Positions 26,294 through 35,866 are shown, numbered from the stretch's first letter. The stretch: DNA of 44,440 nt from Spirochaetales bacterium (GCA_007127105.1 SLAA01000033.1:1-44440), one strand, 5' to 3'. A program made the numbers and translations. Notes: generated from the sequence alone by a model not told the origin.

Positions 26294-26890
26294 TTAATTC
26301 ACCGCCTCGATCTTGTTCTTGGAGATCTTTCCTCGGACAACCGCCGCGGTCTGTTGATCACCGAGGTAGATGCGAATCATTCGAATGTTCTCTTCCGCCT
26401 CGGGAATCTTTACCTTCTCGAACAGGTTTACACGTTGGGTCGTAATGCGCAGCTCCTGTTCCAGCCGTTTTCTCTGTTCCTCAAGGACTACGAGTTCGGC
26501 ATCAATCGTCAGCATTTCCTTAAGCTTATCAAGGGCCGCATCTACCCAGAGAGGATACGCAAAAAGATCGTAGCTGATATCCTTAAAACGAATTTCCTTG
26601 AAGATTGGGATATCAATTCCTGCAATGTTACCGTCCTCGGTAACCAGACTCTCAACTTCGAGGAGGTTTTCGATATCAACGGGTTCGCCGAAGACCTCAA
26701 TCCAGCCGTCGAGGATCTTTCGCACCTCTTCACGCTCGGCCCGTTTTATTGCCTCTTCATGCTCAACCTGCCGGATCATCATCTGCAACTGCTGTTTCTT
26801 AAGCTGCAGCGTTGGCAAGTAGCGCTTGAAGCGCTTTAGTGAGTCCTTCTGGCGCTTCAGTTCGTTCTTGGTCAGTTTTACTGCACCCAT
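26294..26890 (-). CDS. atpD: V-type ATP synthase subunit D (central stalk)
   Basis: A 198-residue rotor-shaft subunit. The N-terminal half is a long helix rich in Lys/Arg/Leu starting LTKNELKRQKDSLKRFKRYLPTL, the classic subunit D signature; the C-terminal helix (QELRITTQRVNLFEKVKIPEAEENIRMIRIYLGD) pairs with it in a coiled coil. It lies between B and I with gaps of 3 and 2 bases. Confidence 0.93.
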   Translation of the reverse strand: MGAVKLTKNELKRQKDSLKRFKRYLPTLQLKKQQLQMMIRQVEHEEAIKRAEREEVRKILDGWIEVFGEPVDIENLLEVESLVTEDGNIAGIDIPIFKEIRFKDISYDLFAYPLWVDAALDKLKEMLTIDAELVVLEEQRKRLEQELRITTQRVNLFEKVKIPEAEENIRMIRIYLGDQQTAAVVRGKISKNKIEAVN

Positions 26891-26893
26891 AAA

Positions 26894-28213
26894 CTACGCG
26901 CTCTCCTGTCGCTGCCCCTCTTTCTTCGGCCAGAACTCCCTAAGAAGCTCTGATTTCAACCCCGTTTCGTTAGCATCAAAACAATCGGCGAGAATCTCCC
27001 ACCCTTTGTCCAGCGCTTCCTCCAGGGGAATATTGACCGAGAGGTCCATCATGGTGCGTTCGAAAGCCTCACCATACTTGAGTAGCTTGTTGTCCCACTC
27101 ACCCATGCGAAATCCCATAGACTTTTTCTCGAGCGACTCTTTGTAGGCGGCGTACAAGCGAATCATTCCGTCCATAATGGCGCGGTGATCTTTACGCGTT
27201 TTGTCGTTCACCAACTGCTTCAGTCGTGAGAGTGAGCCAAAAGGCTCAATTCTTCCGTTGCGTAGGTAGTACTGACCCTCGGTGATATAGCCGGTGTTGT
27301 CGGGAACCGGGTGGGTGACGTCGTCGCCAGGCATGGTGGTTGCGCCCAGGATCGTTATAGAACCAGCGCCCTCAAAGTCGACAGCCTTTTCGTACCGTGC
27401 CGCAAGCTGGCTGTACAGGTCTCCCGGGTAGCCACGGTTCGACGGAACCTGTTCCATGGTGATGGCGATCTCTTTCATAGAGTCTGCAAAGTTCGTCATG
27501 TCGGTAAGGAGCACCAGAACCCGTTTGCCCTTCAGCGCAAAGCGCTCGGCGACTGCCAGGGAAACGTCAGGAACCAAGAGACTCTCAACAATTGGATCAG
27601 AGGCGGTATGAACAAAGAAGATGGTGCGGGCCATGGCGCCGCCTTCCTCAAGTTGCTCTCTGAAGGTCAGGTAGTCGTCATACTTCAGTCCGATACCGGC
27701 GAGAATGATCATGTCAACCTCGGCCTGCATTGCAATACGCGACAGCAGATCGTTGTAGGGCTCACCAGAGACCGAGAAGATAGGCAGCTTCTGGCTTTCC
27801 ACCAGGGTGTTAAAAACATCAATCATTGGGATACCGGTACGGATCATGTTGCGCGGTATCACACGACGCGCCGGATTGACCGAAGGGCCCCCAATCTCGA
27901 TGAGGTTTTCCTCAAGGGTTGGGCCGTTGTCACGAGGACGACCGCTTCCGTCAAAAATACGTCCGAGCAGGTTGTCCGAGAAGGAGATCTTCATGGAGTG
28001 ACCAAGGAAACGCACCTCGTCACCGGTTGAGATACCTCGCCCGCCGGTAAAAACCTGCATCGAGACATTCGTACCGTTGAGACGAATAACCTCGGCCAGC
28101 GAGGTGCCGTGTGAGGAGTTTACCGTCGCCAGGTCGCCGTAGCGAACACCGGAGGCGGTAACGGTAATAACGTTGCCTTGAATGGCATCTATCTTGCTGT
28201 ATACCTTTTGCAT
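26894..28213 (-). CDS. atpB: V-type ATP synthase subunit B (non-catalytic)
   Basis: A 439-residue regulatory hexamer subunit. It shows the three-domain ATPase layout with a degenerate P-loop at 147-156 ([10 protein letters not shown], no Gly-Lys-Thr), [24 protein letters not shown], and a C-terminal helical domain ending AKGFDANE-like (here [10 protein letters not shown]). The lost Walker A identifies it as B rather than A. It follows A by 15 bases. Confidence 0.95.
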   Translation of the reverse strand: MQKVYSKIDAIQGNVITVTASGVRYGDLATVNSSHGTSLAEVIRLNGTNVSMQVFTGGRGISTGDEVRFLGHSMKISFSDNLLGRIFDGSGRPRDNGPTLEENLIEIGGPSVNPARRVIPRNMIRTGIPMIDVFNTLVESQKLPIFSVSGEPYNDLLSRIAMQAEVDMIILAGIGLKYDDYLTFREQLEEGGAMARTIFFVHTASDPIVESLLVPDVSLAVAERFALKGKRVLVLLTDMTNFADSMKEIAITMEQVPSNRGYPGDLYSQLAARYEKAVDFEGAGSITILGATTMPGDDVTHPVPDNTGYITEGQYYLRNGRIEPFGSLSRLKQLVNDKTRKDHRAIMDGMIRLYAAYKESLEKKSMGFRMGEWDNKLLKYGEAFERTMMDLSVNIPLEEALDKGWEILADCFDANETGLKSELLREFWPKKEGQRQESA

Positions 28214-28228
28214 GCTGCTTCCTCCGCC

Positions 28229-30001
28229 TTACGCTTTCGTTGTCTCGAGAATGTCTACGGCGAGGCGGTCGACACCGCTCTTCTTTGACTCAACTTGATC
28301 AAGGATTTCCTGCTCGAGCTTCTTAAAGTCGTCACCGTCCCACTCGGAACCGTTGTAGTCGATAAACTTCTGACGCAACTCGTTAAAGAACATGCGCGCC
28401 TCATCCTTCCCTTCAAAACCGAACTCGGAGGCAAGGATCTGCATCATGACACCGAAGATGTGTTGTTGGCGCTCAACCGAGACCGCCGCATCTACCGGGT
28501 CAAAAGCGTTCTGCTGTAGATAGACAGCATCCATGAACTCGCCCTTTTGGTAGATGACGTAGTCGTCCAGGCTCGTTCCTTCCTCTCCGACAACCTTCAT
28601 CATTTGATCTACTTCGTTACCTCGAAACAAAATGCTTCGTGCGTACTCAGTGGCATCCTTGTCAACCGAACCCGGGTACTTGCTCCAGCTGTCAAGCGGA
28701 TCAATGGCCGGGTACTTACGGGCGTCTGAACGCTCGCGCGAGAGACCGTGAAAAGCACCAACAACCTTAAGTGTCGCCTGAGTCACCGGTTCTTCAAAGT
28801 TACCACCAGCGGGACTTACACTGCCGCCGATTGTCACAGAACCCTTGGTTCCGTCCTTGAGACGCACCAGTCCAGAGCGCTCGTAGAAACCAGCAATTAC
28901 CGACTCAAGGTAGGCAGGAAAGGCTTCCTCACCGGGGATTTCTTCCAGGCGGCCGGACATTTCACGCATAGCCTGCGCCCAGCGCGAAGTTGAGTCGGCC
29001 AGCACCAAAACATGGAGTCCCATTTGTCGGTAGTACTCAGCAAGCGTAACCGCGGTGTATACCGAGGCCTCACGCGCAGCGACCGGCATTGAGCTGGTGT
29101 TACAAATAATTACCGTGCGTTCCATGAGCGTGCGCCCAGTGCGGGGGTCTGTCAGTTCAGGGAACTCACGCAAGGTCTCAACAACCTCGCCAGCACGCTC
29201 GCCACATGCGGCGATAATTACGATATCGACCTCTGCATTACGACTGGTAATCTGTTGCATAACCGTTTTACCAGCCCCAAAAGGACCCGGGATACAGTAG
29301 GTTCCCCCAAGTGAAACTGGAATGAAGGTATCCACAATTCGCAACTTAGTAACCATTTGCTCGCCGGTCTTAAGACGTTCCTCATAGTTGCTAATTGCCC
29401 GTTTTACCGGCCATTCAAACTTCATGGTGAGCTGAGATACATTGCCCTTGCTATCTTCGAGTTCAACAACCTGGTCTTCAACCGTGTAGTCACCCTTCGA
29501 CACAATAGACTTAACCGTGTAGGTCTCGGTCATATCAAAAGGCACCATGATGCGGTGATCAAAAATACCTTCAGGCACGGTACCGAGCGTGTCGGCGGCG
29601 GTCACGGTGTCTCCAACCTCCACTTTTGGGGTAAATGTCCATTTTGTGGTGCGATTGAGTGCGGGCAGATAGACACCGCGTTCGAGAAAGAACCCACATT
29701 GTTCGGCCAGCTCGGGCAAGGGGTTCTGGAGACCGTCGTAGATCATGCTCAGCAACCCCGGGCCAAGTTCAACAGCAAGGAGCTCCCCACTAAACTCTAC
29801 TGGGTCGCCGACACCTATACCGCGAGTCATTTCAAATACCTGTAGCTCGGCGCGGTTTCCGCGAATGCGAATGACCTCCGCCTTGAGTTTCTTATCGCCG
29901 ATCACGACATACCCAACCTCGTTAAGCGAGATGTTGCCGTCGACCTCGACGCTTACCATGTTGCCGTTAACGCCGACAACCTTTCCGCGTGTTTCTGTCA
30001 T
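28229..30001 (-). CDS. atpA: V-type ATP synthase subunit A (catalytic)
   Basis: A 590-residue catalytic subunit. The P-loop GPFGAGKT is at 239-246; the non-homologous insertion domain of V-type A subunits occupies about 115-195; RAGEVVETLREFPEL, SMPVAAREASVYT and the DSTSRWAQAMREMSGRLEEIPGEEAFPAYL stretch are characteristic. Length is normal for bacterial V-type A. The start overlaps the upstream DUF2764 gene by ATGA. Confidence 0.96.
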   Translation of the reverse strand: MTETRGKVVGVNGNMVSVEVDGNISLNEVGYVVIGDKKLKAEVIRIRGNRAELQVFEMTRGIGVGDPVEFSGELLAVELGPGLLSMIYDGLQNPLPELAEQCGFFLERGVYLPALNRTTKWTFTPKVEVGDTVTAADTLGTVPEGIFDHRIMVPFDMTETYTVKSIVSKGDYTVEDQVVELEDSKGNVSQLTMKFEWPVKRAISNYEERLKTGEQMVTKLRIVDTFIPVSLGGTYCIPGPFGAGKTVMQQITSRNAEVDIVIIAACGERAGEVVETLREFPELTDPRTGRTLMERTVIICNTSSMPVAAREASVYTAVTLAEYYRQMGLHVLVLADSTSRWAQAMREMSGRLEEIPGEEAFPAYLESVIAGFYERSGLVRLKDGTKGSVTIGGSVSPAGGNFEEPVTQATLKVVGAFHGLSRERSDARKYPAIDPLDSWSKYPGSVDKDATEYARSILFRGNEVDQMMKVVGEEGTSLDDYVIYQKGEFMDAVYLQQNAFDPVDAAVSVERQQHIFGVMMQILASEFGFEGKDEARMFFNELRQKFIDYNGSEWDGDDFKKLEQEILDQVESKKSGVDRLAVDILETTKA

Positions 30002-30591
30002 GTGTTGTTCTCCGGTTTCGTAGTATCCTCCGAGCCATAGAAGTTGCGGCTCACGCCTTGGTAAACTTCCTTAAACCGCTCCTCGCCGTCGGGCCTGTTG
30101 AAGCGTGCTTTGCGACTCAGAACCTGTAGCCGTAAATAATAGATGATAAGTCTTTCAAGATCGAAGAAGTGTCCTACCTCGAGTTCATCCAGGAGGCCCC
30201 ACTCCCAGCGCAACAGGACTTCCTCGGCGCGAAGGGGTGATTGCTCCTGGGAAGCCGCTCGCGCAGCCTCCAGAACGCCGGGGAGCTCAAGATGCAGGCG
30301 TCCGTCTGCGTCAGGACGCAGATGCTTGTCGGCACTCTGTTCTCTTTTTGCTGCGCGGAGGACAGCCAACTGGTTTTGCAGTCCGCGCTTCCGCCGATGC
30401 CACTCAGCCAGCACCGGATTGTCAGGTTCTTGCTCCGTGTTGAGCGGCACGACGGCTGACTCTAACTCGGCGTAGTCGCGGTCGCCCATGAAGCGACCAC
30501 ATATCTCAAGAAATTCCTCAACACTAAGGAAGTTGTCGCTGTCGAAATGCGGTGTTGGAAGGCTCGCAACGGTATAAATGTACTGACTCAC
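29998..30591 (-). CDS. DUF2764 family protein of the V-ATPase operon
   Basis: A 197-residue protein beginning MSQYIYTVASLPTPHFD, which matches the family annotated DUF2764 that sits between subunits E and A in spirochaete and Bacteroidetes V-ATPase operons. It is soluble and mostly helical, with a central WEWGLLDELEVGHFFDLERLIIYYLRLQ helix. No subunit C is encoded nearby, so it may fill the role of C/d linking rotor and ring; that is inference from position. It overlaps subunit A by ATGA. Confidence 0.82.
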   Translation of the reverse strand: MSQYIYTVASLPTPHFDSDNFLSVEEFLEICGRFMGDRDYAELESAVVPLNTEQEPDNPVLAEWHRRKRGLQNQLAVLRAAKREQSADKHLRPDADGRLHLELPGVLEAARAASQEQSPLRAEEVLLRWEWGLLDELEVGHFFDLERLIIYYLRLQVLSRKARFNRPDGEERFKEVYQGVSRNFYGSEDTTKPENNT

Positions 30592-30636
30592 GGGTTCCTC
30601 CTCCGGTGATGCATCAACTCACAAATCCAGGGGGAG

Positions 30637-31251
30637 TTACCGTGACTCAGCGGCGTTCTTCAAGAGTTCCGCCAGACGCGGGTTGAGGAACCGCACCAGA
30701 ACTTCAGCTATACCGGCTGCGGAGAAGTCGTAGTAGGCTGCTCCGTCCTTCTCTGAGACACGAAAGCCAGATTCAAGATCACGGAACGGCTTGATCTCGA
30801 GTCCTGCCTTGAGCTCTGCCGCCAGTTTAGACCGTAGGCCCTGTTCGATTTTGGTGTACTCTTTCTCCGGAAGCAAGATGTCCAGTTCAGCGCTATTACC
30901 AGCGGACCAAGACTTGACAACCTCAACAACAGCAGTCTCGAGGGTCGATGAAGTAAAGGCCTCGTCGACCGAGGAATTGATAATTGCCTCAAACTGAGCC
31001 TGCAACTGAGCCTCAACCTTAATGAGTAAGTCGCGGCCAGCTTGAGAAAGAGCGCTCTTGCCCGACTCTTCTCGCTTTCTTGCTTCCTGTTCGGCCTTCT
31101 GCTTGATTGCTGCCGCATCTTTCTCAGCCGCTGCAGTAATCTCCTGGGCCTTAGATTCGGCCTCGGCAATAATCTCGGAAGCTCGAGCCTCGGCGTTCTG
31201 AACACCTTCGGACTTAATCTTCTCGATAATCTCTTTTAGTTGGACATCCAT
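30637..31251 (-). CDS. atpE: V-type ATP synthase subunit E (peripheral stalk)
   Basis: A 204-residue stalk subunit. Residues 1-100 are a long Ala/Glu/Lys helix (LKEIIEKIKSEGVQNAEARA and on), the coiled coil that elsewhere pairs with subunit G; residues 105-204 form an alpha/beta head with LRSKLAAELKAGLEIKPF and a GAAYYDFSAAGIAEVLVRFLNPRLAEL end. First gene of the operon; no subunit G or F is seen anywhere in it. Confidence 0.9.
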   Translation of the reverse strand: MDVQLKEIIEKIKSEGVQNAEARASEIIAEAESKAQEITAAAEKDAAAIKQKAEQEARKREESGKSALSQAGRDLLIKVEAQLQAQFEAIINSSVDEAFTSSTLETAVVEVVKSWSAGNSAELDILLPEKEYTKIEQGLRSKLAAELKAGLEIKPFRDLESGFRVSEKDGAAYYDFSAAGIAEVLVRFLNPRLAELLKNAAESR

Positions 31252-31302
31252 GTGGCGTCTTCCTTCTTCTGATTTGGTGTGTATTGCTTGGAACGTTACG
31301 GC

Positions 31303-31331
31303 ATAATAGCCGACGCATTTCCATTAATCAA
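31303..31331 (-). promoter_or_regulatory. Promoter of the V-ATPase operon
   Basis: Minus-strand TTGATT (31331-31326), a 17-base spacer and TATTAT (31308-31303), giving a predicted leader of about 45 bases before the subunit E ATG. Located in the 132-base gap after the lipoprotein gene. Confidence 0.6.
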
Positions 31332-31383
31332 GCTTGCGTTAGCCTCATCCTGGGTAACCGAGCGTAATCTAGGCCGGAAGTTC

Positions 31384-32082
31384 TCACCATGAAACCTCAA
31401 GGCGTACAGAATCCCTCAGATCCAGGAGCCTCGAGAGCGGAAGCTCCAGTTCCGCGGCACGCGCGCTTTTCTGCGCCTGCTCAGGATCTACCTGCTTAAG
31501 GTTTGCGGGGGAGTTGATACGCGTCAGAAATCGATAGCCTTGAATCAGGTCGCCAAAAACCTCGCCTGCAGACCCATAAGGAGCTGTCGGCCCATTACTA
31601 CCGGCATGGTGGCCAAATTGTTGAGTCACCACCACTCCTTCCCCGCTCGTATCAACCGTCACAACATTGCCGCCGCCAAAGGCGAAATTGAGACCGTCGA
31701 CACTCCGAAAAGCAAGATTGACGGTGACATTAACGTGAGTCTCATCCTCGGTTTGACGATACCTGAGGAGCTCCAGATCAGGATGCATCCGGACCAGCCG
31801 TGCATAATCCGACTCCAGCACCGGAAACATGGGCTGGGAAGGATCGGTTTCAAGCGCTGTGGCTTGGTATAGCTCGGTGTACATACGGTACCGAAACTCC
31901 ACAGTGCCGGTATCCGAGTCCGAAAACGTGAGGTCTGTTTCAATGTCTATACAGCCCGTAAGGAGTGCAAAAACTGCTACTCCGAACAGAGCCAGCCGGA
32001 CTATCCTGGATTTTTTCAACACCTTAGCGGGATGGTAAGGCATAAGCGCGGCCGGCGCAACCCTTAATCGTCCAATTTTCAT
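31384..32082 (-). CDS. Predicted lipoprotein, function unknown
   Basis: A 232-residue protein with a lipobox at 41-44 (Leu-Thr-Gly-Cys44), preceded by KKSRIVRLALFGVAVFAL and an unusually long N-region of about 29 residues. The mature part starts IDIETDLTFSDSDTGTVEF, a beta-rich pattern with VTVNLAFRSVDGLNF, and ends with a helix and LRLEVSW-like tail. A good AAGGAAAG ribosome binding site precedes ATG 32082. It lies 18 bases after mutS2 and is probably cotranscribed. No enzyme motif is visible; envelope location is inferred. Confidence 0.75.
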   Translation of the reverse strand: MKIGRLRVAPAALMPYHPAKVLKKSRIVRLALFGVAVFALLTGCIDIETDLTFSDSDTGTVEFRYRMYTELYQATALETDPSQPMFPVLESDYARLVRMHPDLELLRYRQTEDETHVNVTVNLAFRSVDGLNFAFGGGNVVTVDTSGEGVVVTQQFGHHAGSNGPTAPYGSAGEVFGDLIQGYRFLTRINSPANLKQVDPEQAQKSARAAELELPLSRLLDLRDSVRLEVSW

Positions 32083-32100
32083 CGTTTCTTTCCTTAGGGA

Positions 32101-34530
32101 TTATTTGTTCTGCAGGCTGACGATACTCTTGCCAAACCCCCCATGTTCGGGACGTGCATACGCAAGGTCTTCTATCTCGGGTCGCTCACGCAGGTAAGCT
32201 CGGATACCTTTCTGAAGCACTCCCTCGCCCACTCCATGAATTACGGAAAACGAGGCGAGACCAGCAACCAAACAGGCGTCGAGTTGTCGCTCCAGTTCAC
32301 TTATGGCCTCGTTCAATGTTTTACCCCGCAGGTCGATCTCGGTTGAGGCTCGCAAGCTGCTGGGCGCGCTACTGTCGTACTCGTATGCGGGAACGCCTCC
32401 TGCTCGCTCGACGGTGGAGTTTCGCTCGCGCTGATTCAGCGGCTGCAGCTGCTCGGCGCTATAGTTCAGACGGAGCGCACCTACAGAAACGATCCAACTT
32501 CCGTCGCGGTTTTTGCGCACCAGAACCCCCTGCTTACCCTCAGGTAGAAGCCGTACTTGAAGTCCGGGTGTTAGGGTCGATGTCGTAGTTGGTTCCCGGC
32601 CAACCGAGATCTGGTTCGATCTCTCGTATTTCAACAGTTCTTCATTTTGCTGGTGGTGAGTCTTTTTTTCCTGGTCTATTCGATCCTGGGTCTCGGCGGC
32701 AAAACGACGAGCCTCCTGAGTCTTCTCCTTGGTTATTTCGGCTTCACGCAGCTCGCGAACCAGCTGTTCCAGTCGCCTTCGTGACTCCGCGGCAAACTCT
32801 TCAAGTTCGGCTACTCGCCCTTTGCGGAGCTCAAGCTCCCGCCGCTCCAGTTCTCGTTCGCGTCCCTCTAATGCAGTTGACAAGGAATGGTATCGAATGC
32901 GCTCCCGCTCGGCCAGTTCGGCCTCTTTGCGAGTTTTCTCCCTGAGAGACAAGACGTCAGCTATCACGTGGTCGAGTTCGGTACGGCCTTCGCGTCGAAT
33001 GCTCTCAGCACGCCGCACAATATCGCCGGGCAGACCGCTCCTCGCGGCAATCTCCAAGGCATGGCTGCTACCGGGAACACCGGGCACAACGCGAAATGTT
33101 GGCGCAAGGGCGGCTTGATCATACTCCATTGAGGCGTTTCGGACCGCACTCTGAGTGAAGGCAAGGCTTTTGAGTGCGCCAAGATGGGTCGTCAAAATGC
33201 ACAAGGCACCAAGTTCAATGAAGTGCTCAAGCAATGCGGTGGCGAGCGACGCTCCGTCCTCTGGGTCGGTGCCAGCACCGAGCTCGTCCAGCAACACGAG
33301 ACTATGGGAGCCCGCCTCGTTAAGGATGTCGGAAATTGCTCGAATGTGTCCGGAGAAGGTAGAAAGTGAGGCAGAAATGGACTGCTCGTCGCCAATATCG
33401 GCCCCCACGCTCCTGAATACCGGCAACGAAGTTCCCGGGTCGGCAGGCACCGGCAGCCCGAACTGATGCATAAGCACGACAATCCCAATGGTCTTCAGGG
33501 TGACAGTCTTGCCGCCGGTATTTGGGCCACTAACAATCAAGGCTCGAGTGTCGGACTCGATCTCTACGCGAATAGGTACGGCGTCCGAACCGAGCATAGG
33601 GTGTCGTGCGCCTATGAGGCGTAGCTCCTTGTCCGGGGAGACTTCCGGGATAATGCAGTTGTGCCGAACTGAGTACTCTCCCTTTGCGAATAGAAGATCC
33701 AGCTCGGCCACGGCCTTGCGTACGGGAGCGAGTTCGGGCAGAAGTCCGCGGAGCACGACGCAAAACTCGCGTAGTTTGGCGTTAATAGCATGCCGGAGTC
33801 GGCTTTCGGCCTCCATGCGTTCGTTGTTCAGGGTCAGGAGTTCAGGTGGCTCAATGAAGACGGTGCGCCCGGTTGCCGACAACTCGTGGACTATACCCTG
33901 CAACCGGCCACGATGGTCGGCATTCAGCGGTAGCACGGTTCGTCCATCACGTTGGGTCGGTTGGTCTGAGGTCCACATTTCCTGTGTTGAGGTATCACGC
34001 ATCAGCACACTGGCGCTGCGACTGATGTCGGACTGCAGGCGCCGAAGGCTTGTTGCAAGCTCCTTGAGTTCTGGTACGGTGTCGGGGTCAAAATGCCCGG
34101 CTGGGTCAAAGTGTTTACGTATGTTGGACGCCGCACGCACCGGCACCTCGACCTCTCCCAACAACTCATTGATGAGCAGGCGGAACTTGGGGCAGTCGGC
34201 ATCCTCATTTCGCAGTTCATGCACCAGACTGCCCGCAGCGAGGATGTACGATGCAACATCGGCGATATCGGGCTCATCCAGCACCGAACCTTCAACCGCC
34301 AGCAGCTGAAGCGCTTCCTCGATATCGGGGAAGTGTCCACGGGGATCTGAGGCTGCGCGTAAGCGCCTCTCAGCTTCGCCTACGATCTCAAGATGATGGG
34401 CCAACTCGGTGGCTTCGGTGAAGAAGCCTGCATTTCGCAGCACCGCAGCTGCCTCGAAGCTGCGGCAGAATGCCACGAGTTCATCTCGTACAACATCGAA
34501 CTCCAGAACCTGCTCGGTGTGTTGTGTCAT
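32101..34530 (-). CDS. mutS2: Endonuclease MutS2
   Basis: An 809-residue protein. The MutS ATPase domain carries Walker A GPNTGGKT at 335-342, with LLDELGAGTDPEDGASLATAL as Walker B and ILTTHLGALK after it. A coiled-coil, Arg/Glu-rich stretch spans about 510-640, and the last 80 residues are an Smr nuclease domain (IDLRGKTL, then VIHGVGEG). The MutS mismatch-recognition domain is absent, as expected for MutS2. In Bacillus it rescues collided ribosomes; in Helicobacter it limits recombination. TTG 34536 opens the frame, but GGAG lies 6 bases before ATG 34530, which overlaps the rsgA stop by ATGA. Confidence 0.94.
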   Translation of the reverse strand: MTQHTEQVLEFDVVRDELVAFCRSFEAAAVLRNAGFFTEATELAHHLEIVGEAERRLRAASDPRGHFPDIEEALQLLAVEGSVLDEPDIADVASYILAAGSLVHELRNEDADCPKFRLLINELLGEVEVPVRAASNIRKHFDPAGHFDPDTVPELKELATSLRRLQSDISRSASVLMRDTSTQEMWTSDQPTQRDGRTVLPLNADHRGRLQGIVHELSATGRTVFIEPPELLTLNNERMEAESRLRHAINAKLREFCVVLRGLLPELAPVRKAVAELDLLFAKGEYSVRHNCIIPEVSPDKELRLIGARHPMLGSDAVPIRVEIESDTRALIVSGPNTGGKTVTLKTIGIVVLMHQFGLPVPADPGTSLPVFRSVGADIGDEQSISASLSTFSGHIRAISDILNEAGSHSLVLLDELGAGTDPEDGASLATALLEHFIELGALCILTTHLGALKSLAFTQSAVRNASMEYDQAALAPTFRVVPGVPGSSHALEIAARSGLPGDIVRRAESIRREGRTELDHVIADVLSLREKTRKEAELAERERIRYHSLSTALEGRERELERRELELRKGRVAELEEFAAESRRRLEQLVRELREAEITKEKTQEARRFAAETQDRIDQEKKTHHQQNEELLKYERSNQISVGREPTTTSTLTPGLQVRLLPEGKQGVLVRKNRDGSWIVSVGALRLNYSAEQLQPLNQRERNSTVERAGGVPAYEYDSSAPSSLRASTEIDLRGKTLNEAISELERQLDACLVAGLASFSVIHGVGEGVLQKGIRAYLRERPEIEDLAYARPEHGGFGKSIVSLQNK

Positions 34531-35447
34531 ATACAACTCCGGTCAAGCAGACGTAAATAACTCTCGTAGCGGTCAGGATGGATGAGTCCATTATCCAAAG
34601 CAGCTCTTACTTCACAGCCGGGCTCATGTGAATGAGTGCAGGTAGAGAAGCGACAACGGGTTGCGGGCTCGCGCATCTCGGGAAAAGCATACGAAAGCTC
34701 TCCCGCCTCAAACAACTGCAAATTGAACTCACGGACGCCAGGCGAATCAATAATGAGTCCGGCCTCAGGATGGTCGAATGCGGCGGCAAAGCGAGTCGTA
34801 TGACGACCTCTGTTGTACTTGGCAGAAAGGTCTCCGATCTTGGCCTCGGCTTCCGGAACCAGCGCATTGAGCAGGGTCGACTTACCGACTCCCGACTGTC
34901 CTACGAGAAGCACCGCAAGGTCACGGGATGCCTCCAGAATCTCGGAGACCCCTTTGCCGGCAACTGCAGAGCACCCAAAAACCTGGTACCCAAGTGAGGC
35001 GTACACCGCCATCCGTTCGAGCACCTCCTCGTCGGGCCCAAGATCAAACTTGTTCAGCACCACACCGGCGGAAATACCCGCATGTTCGGCCGCTACGAGC
35101 ACCGCATCCAGAAACCTGGGTCTGAAGGGAGGAGTGTCTACCGATGCGAGCACCAACACCAAATCCAGGTTGGCAGCAATGGTTTGTGGTGCGTTACGCT
35201 TGGGGTTCCACCGAACAAAGGCATTTCGCCGTGGCGCTGCTTCGGTGATCATTCCCGTGGACTGAGTTGCATCTAACTCACAATAGACCTCGTCGCCCGG
35301 TGCCAGTGCGTTGTAGCGTCTATCACCCGAGCTGAGTCGTTTGCCTTTGAGGCGACAGAGATAACTCTTATCCTCGACTCTGACCGTGAATATGTTGTTA
35401 ATTCCATGCAGAACTCTTCCAAGCTGCGGCGCGGGTTTCTCAGACAT
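34527..35447 (-). CDS. rsgA: Small ribosomal subunit biogenesis GTPase RsgA
   Basis: A 306-residue circularly permuted GTPase: an N-terminal OB fold (residues 9-70), then G4 NKFDL (132-136), G1 GQSGVGKST (183-191) and G3 DSPGV (234-238), the order that defines the family. A zinc knuckle with Cys265, Cys270, His272 and Cys278 closes the protein. RsgA acts in late 30S maturation. The ATG has no purine-rich ribosome binding site; its leader is instead C-rich. Confidence 0.96.
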   Translation of the reverse strand: MSEKPAPQLGRVLHGINNIFTVRVEDKSYLCRLKGKRLSSGDRRYNALAPGDEVYCELDATQSTGMITEAAPRRNAFVRWNPKRNAPQTIAANLDLVLVLASVDTPPFRPRFLDAVLVAAEHAGISAGVVLNKFDLGPDEEVLERMAVYASLGYQVFGCSAVAGKGVSEILEASRDLAVLLVGQSGVGKSTLLNALVPEAEAKIGDLSAKYNRGRHTTRFAAAFDHPEAGLIIDSPGVREFNLQLFEAGELSYAFPEMREPATRCRFSTCTHSHEPGCEVRAALDNGLIHPDRYESYLRLLDRSCI

Positions 35448-35507
35448 ACAAAGGGACGCGGGAGGTGGGAGGGATGCGAGAGGTGGTAAAACTTATGAAC
35501 ATTACTT

Positions 35508-35831
35508 CTAGTACTCCTCTCCAAATAGGCGCCGCAGTTGCGACGCCGAGTCCGTGCTCTGCGCCTGTGAGGATCCCGGCCCGGAAGCCGCACTACCCCC
35601 ACCACTTGACGAAGCAACGCGACGCAGACGGAAATAGTCACAAAAGTTGGCGCGGTCTTTGTCCTTGACCCGTTCAGGAATGCTTTCTCGACACTCCCAA
35701 TGCGATGCCGGATCATAGAACTCACAGTGCAAACAGACCTTGAGATCTGCTCCGCAGCTGTCACACTCGGTATTTCGGTAGATTCCTTTGTCCGCAGGTA
35801 TGGGTGTCCCGCAACGATAACATGGTACCAT
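35508..35831 (-). CDS. Small zinc-ribbon protein
   Basis: A 107-residue protein with three Cys pairs within the first 55 residues (CYRC at 4-7, CDSC at 23-26, CLHC at 33-36, plus further Cys), typical of treble-clef or ribbon zinc sites. The centre (FYDPASHWECRESIPERVKDKDRANFCDYF) has more Cys and matches small, widespread uncharacterised bacterial proteins; the C-terminal 40 residues are a Ser/Gly/Ala-rich linker ending LRRLFGEEY. No function is known from the sequence. Its promoter ends only 6 bases before the ATG. Confidence 0.75.
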   Translation of the reverse strand: MVPCYRCGTPIPADKGIYRNTECDSCGADLKVCLHCEFYDPASHWECRESIPERVKDKDRANFCDYFRLRRVASSSGGGSAASGPGSSQAQSTDSASQLRRLFGEEY

Positions 35832-35837
35832 ACTCGA

Positions 35838-35866
35838 ATTGTAGTCCGAATACAGTGCCAGGACAA
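35838..35866 (-). promoter_or_regulatory. Promoter for the zinc-ribbon protein (possibly leaderless)
   Basis: Minus-strand TTGTCC (35866-35861), 17-base spacer, TACAAT (35843-35838). Only 6 bases separate the -10 from ATG 35831, so transcription would start at or next to the A of the ATG. Confidence 0.6.
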
